Origin: Massilia sp. Root133
Lineage (GTDB): Bacteria; Pseudomonadota; Gammaproteobacteria; Burkholderiales; Burkholderiaceae_D
NCBI RefSeq assembly: GCF_001426525.1
Contig: NZ_LMEW01000002.1
Location: forward strand, 157,590-221,589
DNA length: 64,000 nt
Reading direction: 5' to 3'
The first letter of the stretch is position 1; every line of letters begins with the position of its first letter. The notes under the pieces were generated by a model that was not told the origin of the DNA, made no database searches, and saw nothing but the letters and a program-made list of their open reading frames with translations. Of the stretch, positions 45,182 through 53,045 are shown in pieces. Made by a program: the position numbers and the translations under genes.

Positions 45182-46528
45182 ATGGATTCCGAAGCGCATA
45201 ATCCGATGCGCAATTTTCTGCGCGAACACAATATCCACGAAGTCGAGTGCGTCATCGCCGACATGACGGGCATTGCCCGCGGCAAGATCCTTCCGAAAGA
45301 CCTGTTCCTGGCGGGCGAGCACATGCGGCTGCCGAAGAGCGTGCTGCTGAACACAGTCCACGGCGAACAGCCGAACAATACGCCGTACGTCGGCTCCATC
45401 GATCCCGACATGGTCTGCGTGCCCGACCCCGCCACGATCCGCGTCGTGCCGTGGGCCACGGAGCGCGTCGCGCTCGTGATCCACGATTGCACGAACTTCG
45501 ACGGCACCCAGGTCGACCTCGCCCCGCGCTCCGTTCTGCGCCGCGTGCTGGGCCTGTACGCCGAACGGGGCTGGCGGCCCGTCGTGGCGCCCGAAATGGA
45601 GTTTTATCTCGTCGCGCGCACGACGAATCCGCACGAGCCGTTGAGCCCGCCGACGGGCCGCAGCGGCTTCACGGAGCAGGGCCGGCAATCGTATTCGATC
45701 GATGCCGTCAACGATTTCGATCCGTTCTTCCTGGAACTGTCGGCGTTCTGCAAGCAGCACGAGCTCGGCGTCGAGACGCTGATCCACGAGGCCGGCGCGG
45801 GCCAGATGGAAATCAATTTTACGCACGGGGACGCGCTGGAGCTGGCCGACCGCGTGTTCCTGTTCAAGCGGGCCGTGCGCGAGACGGCGCTGCGCCACGG
45901 CATCTTTGCCACCTTCATGGCCAAGCCGATGGAGACGGAGCCGGGCAGCGCCATGCACGTGCACCAGAGCATCGTCGACGCGGACGGCCGCAACATCTTT
46001 TCCAACGACGACGGGACGGAAAGCACGCTGTTCCGCCACTTCATCGGCGGGCTCGAACGCTACGTGCCGGCGGCGACGCTCCTCTTCGCGCCGCACGTGA
46101 ATTCCTACCGGCGCCTGTCGCGCTTCCAGTCGGCGCCGATGAACGTGCACTGGGGCTACGACAACCGCACGTGCGGCATCCGCATCCCGAACTCGAGCCC
46201 GGCCAGCCGCCGCGTGGAAAACCGCGTGCCGGGCGTGGACGTGAACCCGTATCTCGCGATGGCGGCCACGCTGGCCTGCGGCTTCCTCGGCATGGTCGAA
46301 GGGCTGGAACCGCCGGCGCCGACGCCGGAAAGTGCGGAGCACATCCACGGCGACCTGCCGCGCAATCTCGAGGATGCGATCCTGCAGCTGCGCGGGTGCC
46401 CGGCGCTGGCCGACATGCTGGGGCCGTTGTTCGTGCAGGCGTTCTGCGAAGTGAAGGAGCTGGAGTTCGCGACGTTTTCGCGCGTGATCAGCTCATGGGA
46501 GAGAGAACACCTGATGTTGCTGGTGTGA
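45182..46528 (+). CDS. Second PuuA-like gamma-glutamylamine synthetase
   Basis: 448 residues of the glutamine synthetase superfamily, a paralogue of the puuA gene at 36.9 kb. It shares ECVIADMTGIARGKILP, PEMEFYLVA, HEAGAGQMEINFTHG, FMAKPMETEPGSAMHVHQS and VISSWEREHLMLLV. The two proteins differ in loops, so they may have different amine substrates (for example putrescine versus ethanolamine or cadaverine) or different regulation. It is divergent from the LytS kinase and starts at ATG 45182; an in-frame earlier ATG at 45035 overlaps the promoter region. Confidence 0.88.
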   Translation: MDSEAHNPMRNFLREHNIHEVECVIADMTGIARGKILPKDLFLAGEHMRLPKSVLLNTVHGEQPNNTPYVGSIDPDMVCVPDPATIRVVPWATERVALVIHDCTNFDGTQVDLAPRSVLRRVLGLYAERGWRPVVAPEMEFYLVARTTNPHEPLSPPTGRSGFTEQGRQSYSIDAVNDFDPFFLELSAFCKQHELGVETLIHEAGAGQMEINFTHGDALELADRVFLFKRAVRETALRHGIFATFMAKPMETEPGSAMHVHQSIVDADGRNIFSNDDGTESTLFRHFIGGLERYVPAATLLFAPHVNSYRRLSRFQSAPMNVHWGYDNRTCGIRIPNSSPASRRVENRVPGVDVNPYLAMAATLACGFLGMVEGLEPPAPTPESAEHIHGDLPRNLEDAILQLRGCPALADMLGPLFVQAFCEVKELEFATFSRVISSWEREHLMLLV

Positions 46529-48097
46529 TCACACGCACGGCAGGGTGATGGTCAGGCGCGTGTGCCCATCGCCCGTCTCCATGGTGGCGTCGCCGCCTTG
46601 CACTTCGGCCATCAGGCGGATCGAATAGGTGCCGAGACCCATGCCGCCCTGCTTGCCGGCCGTGGCGTACTTGTCGAAGAAGCGGCCGCGCATGGTGAGC
46701 GGAACCTCGCCCTCGTTGTCGATCACGACGTGCAGGCTGCCGGGGCCCGGCGCCACGTCGACCTTGATCGTGCCGCCCGGCGGCGCCGCCTCGGCCGCGT
46801 TCTTGAAGGCGTTCGAGAACATCGAATAGCACAGCAGCGATTCGCCCAGGCAGACGGTGTCGCCCGGCGCGGCGAAGCGGATGGCGATGCGGCGGTCCGT
46901 GAACGCGAGCTCGGTCTGCTGGGCGACGCGCGACAGCAGCGCTTTCATGTCGAACGGCTGCAGCGCCGGCTGGTACTCGCCCTTTTCCATTTTATGGATG
47001 TCGAGCGTGCGGTTGATCATGTCGAGCGCGTGGTTGGCGGCCATCTCGATCATGTGCGCGCGCTCGCGCTGCGCATCCGGCAGGTCGCCCGCGAGCAGCG
47101 CCTGGCTCGCGTGCAGGGTGACGGCGATGGGGCTCTTGAGGTCGTGGCGCGTCATCCGCTCCACGTCTTCGCGCAGGTGCGCGTTCTCGATCAGCAGTTC
47201 GTTCTGGCGCTTCAGGTCGCCCATCGCCGTGGCCAGCGCCAGATGTGTTGCGATGCGGGCCTTCAGGATCGTCGGGTCCGCGGGCTTCGACACGTAGTCG
47301 ACGGCGCCCAGGCGCAGGCCGCCCACGATATCGTCGACGGCGTCTTTCGCGGACAGGAAGATGATCGGGATGTGCGCCGTCCTCGGATCGGCTTTCAGGT
47401 GGCGGCACGTCTCGAAGCCGTCCATCACGGGCATCATGATGTCGAGCAGGATGATATCGATGGGGAAGGCCCCGGCGATCTCCAGCGCCTTGCGGCCGCT
47501 GATCGCCACCTTGATCGCGTACTCGTCCTTCAGCGCGCCGGCCAGCACCTCGATGTTGGTCGGGACGTCGTCCACGATCAGCACCGTGCAGCGCTTCAGG
47601 CGCTCGGCCAGCGGGGCCTGCAGGCCGATGACGTCGGCCTGGACGGGCGTCGGCTTCAGCACCGGCGGCGGCGCGGAATCGGGCCGGGGCACGGGTTCCG
47701 GCGCAGGCTCGGACTCTTGCACCGTGCCGATCATCGCCATGAACTTGCTGGCGAAGCTGTGCACGGTGAACGGCTTGATCATGTACGCGTTGACGCCGGC
47801 CTGCAGGGCGCTGCGCACGGAGGCGGGATTGGCCTCGGCCGTCAGCATCATGAAGGGCGTCTTCGCATAGCGCGCGTCGTGGCGCATCCAGTGCAGCAGG
47901 TCCAGGCCGCTCATCACCGGCATGCCCCAGTCGCCGATGACGATGTCGATCGTCTGCTTGCGCATGAGGTCTTGCGCGGTCTTGCCGTTCTCGGCCTGGA
48001 ACACGTTGGAAAAGCCGAGTTCCGTCAGCACCTGGCGCACGGCGGTGCGAATCAGGAGATAGTCGTCGACGATCAGGATGGCAGCGGACTTATGCAT
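46529..48097 (-). CDS. Hybrid protein: two receivers followed by histidine kinase
   Basis: 522 residues. Receiver 1 (residues 5-125: LIVDDYLLIRTAVRQ, IGDWGMPVMSG, Lys in YMIKPFT), a Pro/Glu-rich linker (about 130-165), receiver 2 (about 170-285: VLIVDDVPTNIEVL, LLDIMMPVMDG, Lys in YVSKPAD), then HisKA with H-box RMTRHDLKSPIAV and a HATPase domain (FKNAAEAAP, GGMGLGTYSI). No sensor or membrane segment. The reverse order, receiver before kinase, suggests that phosphate input from other kinases modulates its activity. Stand-alone gene, 1 base after the end of the convergent PuuA-like gene. Confidence 0.92.
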   Translation of the reverse strand: MHKSAAILIVDDYLLIRTAVRQVLTELGFSNVFQAENGKTAQDLMRKQTIDIVIGDWGMPVMSGLDLLHWMRHDARYAKTPFMMLTAEANPASVRSALQAGVNAYMIKPFTVHSFASKFMAMIGTVQESEPAPEPVPRPDSAPPPVLKPTPVQADVIGLQAPLAERLKRCTVLIVDDVPTNIEVLAGALKDEYAIKVAISGRKALEIAGAFPIDIILLDIMMPVMDGFETCRHLKADPRTAHIPIIFLSAKDAVDDIVGGLRLGAVDYVSKPADPTILKARIATHLALATAMGDLKRQNELLIENAHLREDVERMTRHDLKSPIAVTLHASQALLAGDLPDAQRERAHMIEMAANHALDMINRTLDIHKMEKGEYQPALQPFDMKALLSRVAQQTELAFTDRRIAIRFAAPGDTVCLGESLLCYSMFSNAFKNAAEAAPPGGTIKVDVAPGPGSLHVVIDNEGEVPLTMRGRFFDKYATAGKQGGMGLGTYSIRLMAEVQGGDATMETGDGHTRLTITLPCV

Positions 48098-48203
48098 ATT
48101 GTTCTGATAATGAATGCAGGGAGTGTAGCAATGATTAGGCCGTCAACCAACCATCAGACCGCTCGTATGCATGAATGTGCATGTTTGCATTGATTCTTGC
48201 TGG

Positions 48204-48217
48204 TTTATGCGTAAACG
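48204..48217. promoter_or_regulatory. Possible DeoR-family operator
   Basis: GTTTA-TGCG-TAAAC, a 5-base inverted repeat 29 bases before the DeoR gene. It could be the autoregulatory site; the match is short. Confidence 0.3.
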
Positions 48218-48245
48218 TGTACAGTGCTGCGCAAAGGAGAAACCT

Positions 48246-49025
48246 ATGCAATTAGCGGAAGAACGACGGCAGCACATCGTCGACACGGTCGAGCAGCAGG
48301 GCAAGGTGCTGGCGGCCGAACTGGCGCAGCGGTTCAACACTTCGGAAGACACGATCCGCAGAGACCTGCGCGACCTGGACGCGGCGGGCCTCTTGCGCCG
48401 CGTGCACGGCGGCGCGATGCGGCGCACGCAGCCGGTACCCAGCTTCGGCCAGCGCGTCGATGCCGACGAAGCGCGCAAGGAGATGCTCGCGCGCGCGCTG
48501 GCCGACAGCGTGCGGCCGGGCGACACGGTCCTCGTCGATGCCGGCACGACCAATCTCGCGTTCGCGCGCCAGCTGGAAGACGGCCGCGCCGCGACCATCA
48601 TCACCAACAGTCCGCAGATCGCTCTTGGCCTCGGCCACCTGCGCATTACGCGCGTCGTGCTGCTGGGCGGCGTGTATTCGGCCCACGTCGGCGCCGTGAT
48701 GGGCGCGCAGACGCTGGCCGAGATCCAGCGCCTGCGCGTGGACGTCGCGGTCGTGGGCGTGTGCAGCGTCGAGGCCGAACGGGGCCTGGGCGCGAGCGAC
48801 CCCGAGGAAGCCATCCTCAAGCAGGCCATCCTGGCTGCGGGCAGCCGGCGCGTCGTCGCCGCGCTGAACGAGCGGCTGGAAGCGCCCGCGCCGTTCCCGA
48901 TCGCGCCGCTGGCGGACATCGACCGCCTCGTGCTGGAAGCGGATGCCGCGCCCACCGTGGTCGCGCGCCTGCGCAAGGGCGAGCGCGCACCTGAAATCGT
49001 ACTCGCAGCAAGGAGCCGCGCATGA
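48246..49025 (+). CDS. DeoR family transcriptional regulator
   Basis: 259 residues. N-terminal winged helix: RQHIVDTVEQQGKVLAAELAQRFNTSEDTIRRDLRDLDAAGLLRRVHGGA, the classic DeoR signature. The C-terminal sensor domain (residues about 75-240) with DAGTTNLAFARQL and GVYSAHVGAVMGAQTLA resembles the phosphosugar-binding fold. The ATG follows AAAGGAGAAACCT. Its end overlaps the following transporter by ATGA, so the regulator probably controls import or export of a sugar or sugar derivative through it. Confidence 0.95.
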   Translation: MQLAEERRQHIVDTVEQQGKVLAAELAQRFNTSEDTIRRDLRDLDAAGLLRRVHGGAMRRTQPVPSFGQRVDADEARKEMLARALADSVRPGDTVLVDAGTTNLAFARQLEDGRAATIITNSPQIALGLGHLRITRVVLLGGVYSAHVGAVMGAQTLAEIQRLRVDVAVVGVCSVEAERGLGASDPEEAILKQAILAAGSRRVVAALNERLEAPAPFPIAPLADIDRLVLEADAAPTVVARLRKGERAPEIVLAARSRA

Positions 49026-50194
49026 GCCGCATCGACGACACACTATCCCTCCAACGGGCGCCGGCCGCCAGCGTGAACGCCGCGCGCTGGTCGGTTTCCA
49101 CTATCTTCCTGCTGAACGGCGCCGGCATCGGCGTGTGGGCCGCGCACGTGCCGCTCGTGCAGGCACGCGCCGGCATCGACACCGGCGTGCTCGGCTTCCT
49201 GTTGCTCACCATCGCGGGCGGCGCGATCTCCGCGATGCCGCTGTCCGGCTGGATGGCGGGGCGCTGGGGCACGCGCGCCGTCGTCGTCGGCAGCGGCCTG
49301 CTGTTCGCGCTGATGAGCGCCGTGCTGATGAACGTGAGCGGTCTCTTGCCGCTGTTCCTCGCGGCCTACGTGTTCGGCGCCAGCAACGGCGTGCTGGACG
49401 TGGCGATGAACGCCAACGCGAGCGAAGTCGAAGCGGCGCGCGGCATCCCGACGATGTCGTCGTTCCACGGCTTCTACAGCCTCGGTGGCCTGATCGGCGC
49501 GGCGCTCGGCGGCGTGTTGATCGGCGCGGGACTGGGCGACGGCCGCGGTGCCATGATGGTGAGCTGTGGCATCTTCGCCGCCGTGGTGTCGTGCGGCGGG
49601 CGTTTGCTGGTCGTCCCGCCGGTGCCGCATGCGAGCCATTTCGCCTTGCCGCGCGGGCCCGCGCTGTTCCTCGGCCTGCTGGCCCTGCTGTGCTTCGCCA
49701 TCGAGGGCGCCCTTGTCGACTGGAGCGCGCTGCTGCTGAAGGAGCGCACGCAGGTCGACGCGGCGACGGCGGCCCTCGGCTACTCGGCGTTCTCGGTGAC
49801 GATGGCCGCGTGCCGTTTCGCGGGCGACCGTCTCGTGCTGCGTTTCGGTCCGCTGCGCGTGATGATCGTCGGTGGCCTGGGCATGTTCGCGGGGTTGATG
49901 CTGGCCGTCGTCAGCACGCAATTCTGGCTGTCGGCGCTGGGCCTCGCGCTGATCGGGCTGGCCGCGGCGAACGTCGTGCCGCTGATCTTCGCGGCGGCCG
50001 CGCGCATGCCGGGGATGTCGGCCGGCGGCGGCCTCGCGACCGTCGCCACGCTCGGTTACGCGGGCCTGTTGATGGCGCCGCCGCTGCTCGGGGCGATCGC
50101 GGCGCACACGAATATCGCCGTGGCGCTGGGCATCCTGTCGTTGTCGGGGATCGTGATCGCGGCGAATGCGCGGATCGTGAAGCGTAATAATTAA
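49022..50194 (+). CDS. MFS transporter
   Basis: 390 residues with twelve hydrophobic segments. An MFS A-motif-like stretch lies between TM2 and TM3 (GWMAGRWGTRAVVVGSGL). Conserved features include NGAGIGVWAAHVP in the first helix and GASNGVLDVAMNANASE. This layout is seen in MFS members associated with sugar or nucleoside uptake or drug export, but the substrate cannot be told. It is co-translated with DeoR (4-base overlap) and converges on thpR, overlapping by 4 bases. Confidence 0.9.
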   Translation: MSRIDDTLSLQRAPAASVNAARWSVSTIFLLNGAGIGVWAAHVPLVQARAGIDTGVLGFLLLTIAGGAISAMPLSGWMAGRWGTRAVVVGSGLLFALMSAVLMNVSGLLPLFLAAYVFGASNGVLDVAMNANASEVEAARGIPTMSSFHGFYSLGGLIGAALGGVLIGAGLGDGRGAMMVSCGIFAAVVSCGGRLLVVPPVPHASHFALPRGPALFLGLLALLCFAIEGALVDWSALLLKERTQVDAATAALGYSAFSVTMAACRFAGDRLVLRFGPLRVMIVGGLGMFAGLMLAVVSTQFWLSALGLALIGLAAANVVPLIFAAAARMPGMSAGGGLATVATLGYAGLLMAPPLLGAIAAHTNIAVALGILSLSGIVIAANARIVKRNN

Positions 50195-50700
50195 CGGTAT
50201 TCGCGCAGCACCGTGTAGGTGCCGGCGTGCGATGCGACGAGGGCGTAATGCGTCACCGCCCAGTCGATCGCGGGACCGGCGGCGGGCATGACCGCCCCGT
50301 TCGCCCGGCGCGCCATCGTCACGTGCGGCCGGTAGGCGCGGGCTTCCGGCACGAGGCCCAGCGCCAATAAGGCATCCGACAGGCGCGCATGCAGGTCCAG
50401 CAACCCTTGCGGTTCGCTGTGCGGCTCGATCCACGCGATGCCGCTGCGCTGCAGTGCGGGGCGGCCGAACTGCAGGTCGAACGGTTCGAAGGGCACCTGG
50501 AAGCCATCCAGGAATTCGGGCAACCGCGCGGTGGGCTGGTTGCCGAGGAAGTGCAGGGTCACGTGCAACTTGCTGGCGTCTACCGGCGTGGCGCCGCGCG
50601 GCCACGTCCATGCATCGCGCCACGCGCGCAACTGGTCACGCACGGGCTCGATCGGCCACAGGGCCAGGAAGAGGCGGGTGGTGTCCGGCTGCGCGCCCAT
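50191..50700 (-). CDS. thpR: RNA 2',3'-cyclic phosphodiesterase (2H family)
   Basis: 169 residues of the 2H phosphoesterase superfamily (LigT/ThpR). The two catalytic HxTx motifs are at residues 46-49 (HVTL) and 126-129 (HVTM). It opens 2',3'-cyclic phosphate RNA ends to 2'-phosphate and also ligates tRNA halves in vitro. It sits 9 bases downstream of panB on the same strand, converging on the MFS gene. Confidence 0.93.
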   Translation of the reverse strand: MGAQPDTTRLFLALWPIEPVRDQLRAWRDAWTWPRGATPVDASKLHVTLHFLGNQPTARLPEFLDGFQVPFEPFDLQFGRPALQRSGIAWIEPHSEPQGLLDLHARLSDALLALGLVPEARAYRPHVTMARRANGAVMPAAGPAIDWAVTHYALVASHAGTYTVLREYR

Positions 50701-50709
50701 GGCCGGAAA

Positions 50710-51546
50710 TCAGAAGCAGTGTTCCGGCGCCGGGAAGCTGCCGTCCTTCACGGCGGCGACATAGGCCTGCACGGCCGCGTCGATGCTCGTCTGGCCTTCC
50801 ATGAAGTTCTTCACGAAGCGCGCCTTGCGGCCCGGGAAGACGCCCAGCAGGTCGTGCATGACGAGCACCTGGCCGGAGCAGTCCGGACCCGCGCCGATGC
50901 CGATCGTCGGCACCTGCAGGATGCCCGTCACTTCCTTGCCCAGCGCCGCGGGCACGGCTTCCAGCAGCACCATCGCCGCGCCGGCTTGCTGCAGCGCCAG
51001 CGCGTCGCGCTTGAGCTGTTCCGCGCCTTCGTCCGTCTTGCCCTGCACGCGGTAGCCGCCCAGCTGGTGGACGAATTGCGGCGTCAGGCCGATGTGGGCG
51101 CAGACGGGGATGCCGCGCTCGGTCAGGAAGCGGACCGTTTCGGCGAGCCACTCTCCGCCTTCGATCTTGATCATCTGGGCGCCTGCGCGCATCAGCGCGG
51201 CGCAGCTGTCGTAGGCCTGAGGTAGGGTGCCGTAGCTGCCGAACGGCAGGTCGGCCAGCACGAACGCGTTCTTGCGGCCGCGTACGACGGATGCCGTGTG
51301 GTAGGCCACGTCGGCCACCGTCACGGGCAAGGTCGAGTCGTAGCCGGCGCACACCATGCCCAGCGAGTCGCCGATCAGCAGGATGTCCACGCCGCAGCGG
51401 TCCATCAGCGACGCGAAGCTGGCGTCGTAGCAGGTGAGCATGGCGATCTTGTCGCCGGACGCGCGCATCGCCAGCAGCGAGGGCAAGGTCACGGCCTTGC
51501 GTGCCGGTGCTTCGTTCGTCGAGGTGCCGCCCAAGTAAGCGCTCAT
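50710..51546 (-). CDS. panB: 3-methyl-2-oxobutanoate hydroxymethyltransferase
   Basis: 278 residues, the first enzyme of pantothenate synthesis, adding a hydroxymethyl group from methylene-THF to ketoisovalerate. Motifs [46 protein letters not shown] and [20 protein letters not shown] are all intact. ATG 51546 has AAAGGAAACCT before it. It is followed by thpR. No panC gene is in the window. Confidence 0.97.
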   Translation of the reverse strand: MSAYLGGTSTNEAPARKAVTLPSLLAMRASGDKIAMLTCYDASFASLMDRCGVDILLIGDSLGMVCAGYDSTLPVTVADVAYHTASVVRGRKNAFVLADLPFGSYGTLPQAYDSCAALMRAGAQMIKIEGGEWLAETVRFLTERGIPVCAHIGLTPQFVHQLGGYRVQGKTDEGAEQLKRDALALQQAGAAMVLLEAVPAALGKEVTGILQVPTIGIGAGPDCSGQVLVMHDLLGVFPGRKARFVKNFMEGQTSIDAAVQAYVAAVKDGSFPAPEHCF

Positions 51547-51680
51547 AGGTTTCCTTTGCAAATCAAATAAGCCGGGGGATCGCCCCGGAGTGTCACGCGC
51601 CCCGGGCAGGCATGCGGTCACAGGCGTGCCCGGTATGGTTTGTTAAGATGCGCGATCTTACCTGAAATCGCCACATCCCA

Positions 51681-52898
51681 ATGGCCACGACCATCCTCAT
51701 CATCTTCCTCATCGTCTATCTTGGCATGATCCTCGGCGGCCTGCCGTTCCTGCGCCTCGACCGGACCGGCGTCGCGCTGCTCGGGGCGATCGCGCTCATC
51801 AGCATCAATGCGCTGACGCTGGAGCAGGCGGTGGCGTCGATCCATTTGCCGACGATGGCGCTGCTGTTCGCCTTCATGGTCGTCTCCGCGCAGATGCGGC
51901 TGGGGGGATTCTACGACTGGGTCACGCAAAAACTGGCGGGGCTGGCGCTGAGTCCCGCCAGCCTGCTGGGCGTGCTGATAGGCGTGTCCGCCGCGCTGTC
52001 GGCCGTCTTCAGCAACGACATCGTCTGCCTCGCCATGGCGCCGCTGCTCGTCGATGCGTGCCGCCAGCGCCAGCTCGCGCCGGTCCCGTATCTGCTGGCG
52101 CTCGCATGCGCCTCCAACATCGGCTCGGCCGCGACCCTGATCGGCAATCCGCAGAACATGCTGATCGGCCAGACGATGCGGCTGTCGTTCGACGGTTACT
52201 TCCTCGACGCGATCCTCCCGGTCGCACTGGGCCTCGCCGCCTGCTGGGTGCTGATCGCCTGGCAGACGAAAGGGCGCTGGAAAGAGCGCGCGGCCGCCGC
52301 CGAATCCCAAGCCGCAACGGTGCCTTTCGATGCGTGGCAGACGACGAAGGGCCTGCTGATCGCGGGCGCGCTGCTGGTGGCGTTCCTCGTCGCGCCGTGG
52401 CCCCGTGAGCACATGGCGCTGATCGGCGCGGGCATCCTGTTGATGAGCCGCCAGCTGCGTTCGCAGAACATGCTGGGCCTCGTCGACTGGGAATTGCTGG
52501 TGCTGTTCATGAGCCTCTTCGTCGTGAACGCCGCGTTCCAGAGCACGGGCTTCACGGACCATGCGATCACCTGGCTCGCGTCGCTCGGCGTGCGGCTCGA
52601 CCAGCCGGGCGCCTTGTTCGCCGCCACGTTCGTGCTCTCGAACCTGGTCTCGAACGTGCCCGCCGTGATGCTCCTGATGCCCGTCGTGCACCATCCGCTG
52701 GGCGGCGTCATGCTGGCGCTGGTCAGCACCCTGGCGGGCAACCTGCTGATCGTCGGGAGCATCGCGAACATCATCGTCGTGGATGCGGCGGCGCGGCGCG
52801 GCATCGTCATCGACTGGCGGCGCCACGCGCGCGTGGGCGTGCCGGTCACGTTGATGACGCTGGCCGTCTCCGGCGTCTACCTGGCGCTGCGCTTCTGA
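51681..52898 (+). CDS. Anion transporter (SLC13/CitMHS-ArsB superfamily)
   Basis: 405 residues with about eleven hydrophobic segments. Conserved ion-transporter-superfamily features: the paired hairpin motifs SAVFSNDIVCLAMAPLL and SNLVSNVPAVMLLMPVV, and ASNIGSAATLIGNPQNMLIG. Typical substrates of this family are sulfate, citrate, arsenite or dicarboxylates. It is divergent from panB, 134 bases apart, and upstream of the TonB receptor gene. The direction and substrate of transport are unknown. Confidence 0.9.
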   Translation: MATTILIIFLIVYLGMILGGLPFLRLDRTGVALLGAIALISINALTLEQAVASIHLPTMALLFAFMVVSAQMRLGGFYDWVTQKLAGLALSPASLLGVLIGVSAALSAVFSNDIVCLAMAPLLVDACRQRQLAPVPYLLALACASNIGSAATLIGNPQNMLIGQTMRLSFDGYFLDAILPVALGLAACWVLIAWQTKGRWKERAAAAESQAATVPFDAWQTTKGLLIAGALLVAFLVAPWPREHMALIGAGILLMSRQLRSQNMLGLVDWELLVLFMSLFVVNAAFQSTGFTDHAITWLASLGVRLDQPGALFAATFVLSNLVSNVPAVMLLMPVVHHPLGGVMLALVSTLAGNLLIVGSIANIIVVDAAARRGIVIDWRRHARVGVPVTLMTLAVSGVYLALRF

Positions 52899-52950
52899 AC
52901 GGTGGGCGCCAGGCTTTTGCCATAAATAGTTCTTTTGAGCTGCAATTGAA

Positions 52951-52967
52951 TTGCTAGCTAATAGCAA
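52951..52967. promoter_or_regulatory. Palindrome upstream of the TonB receptor
   Basis: TTGCTA-GCTAA-TAGCAA, perfect 6-base arms, 79 bases before the receptor gene. It is AT-rich, like many metalloregulator sites, but does not match the Fur consensus well. Confidence 0.35.
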
Positions 52968-53045
52968 AATGATTGCTGGCAGATGGACTTCCCGTGATAG
53001 GATCTGTTCAATAACGAACTGTTATCCATCACATCGGTCCGGCAC

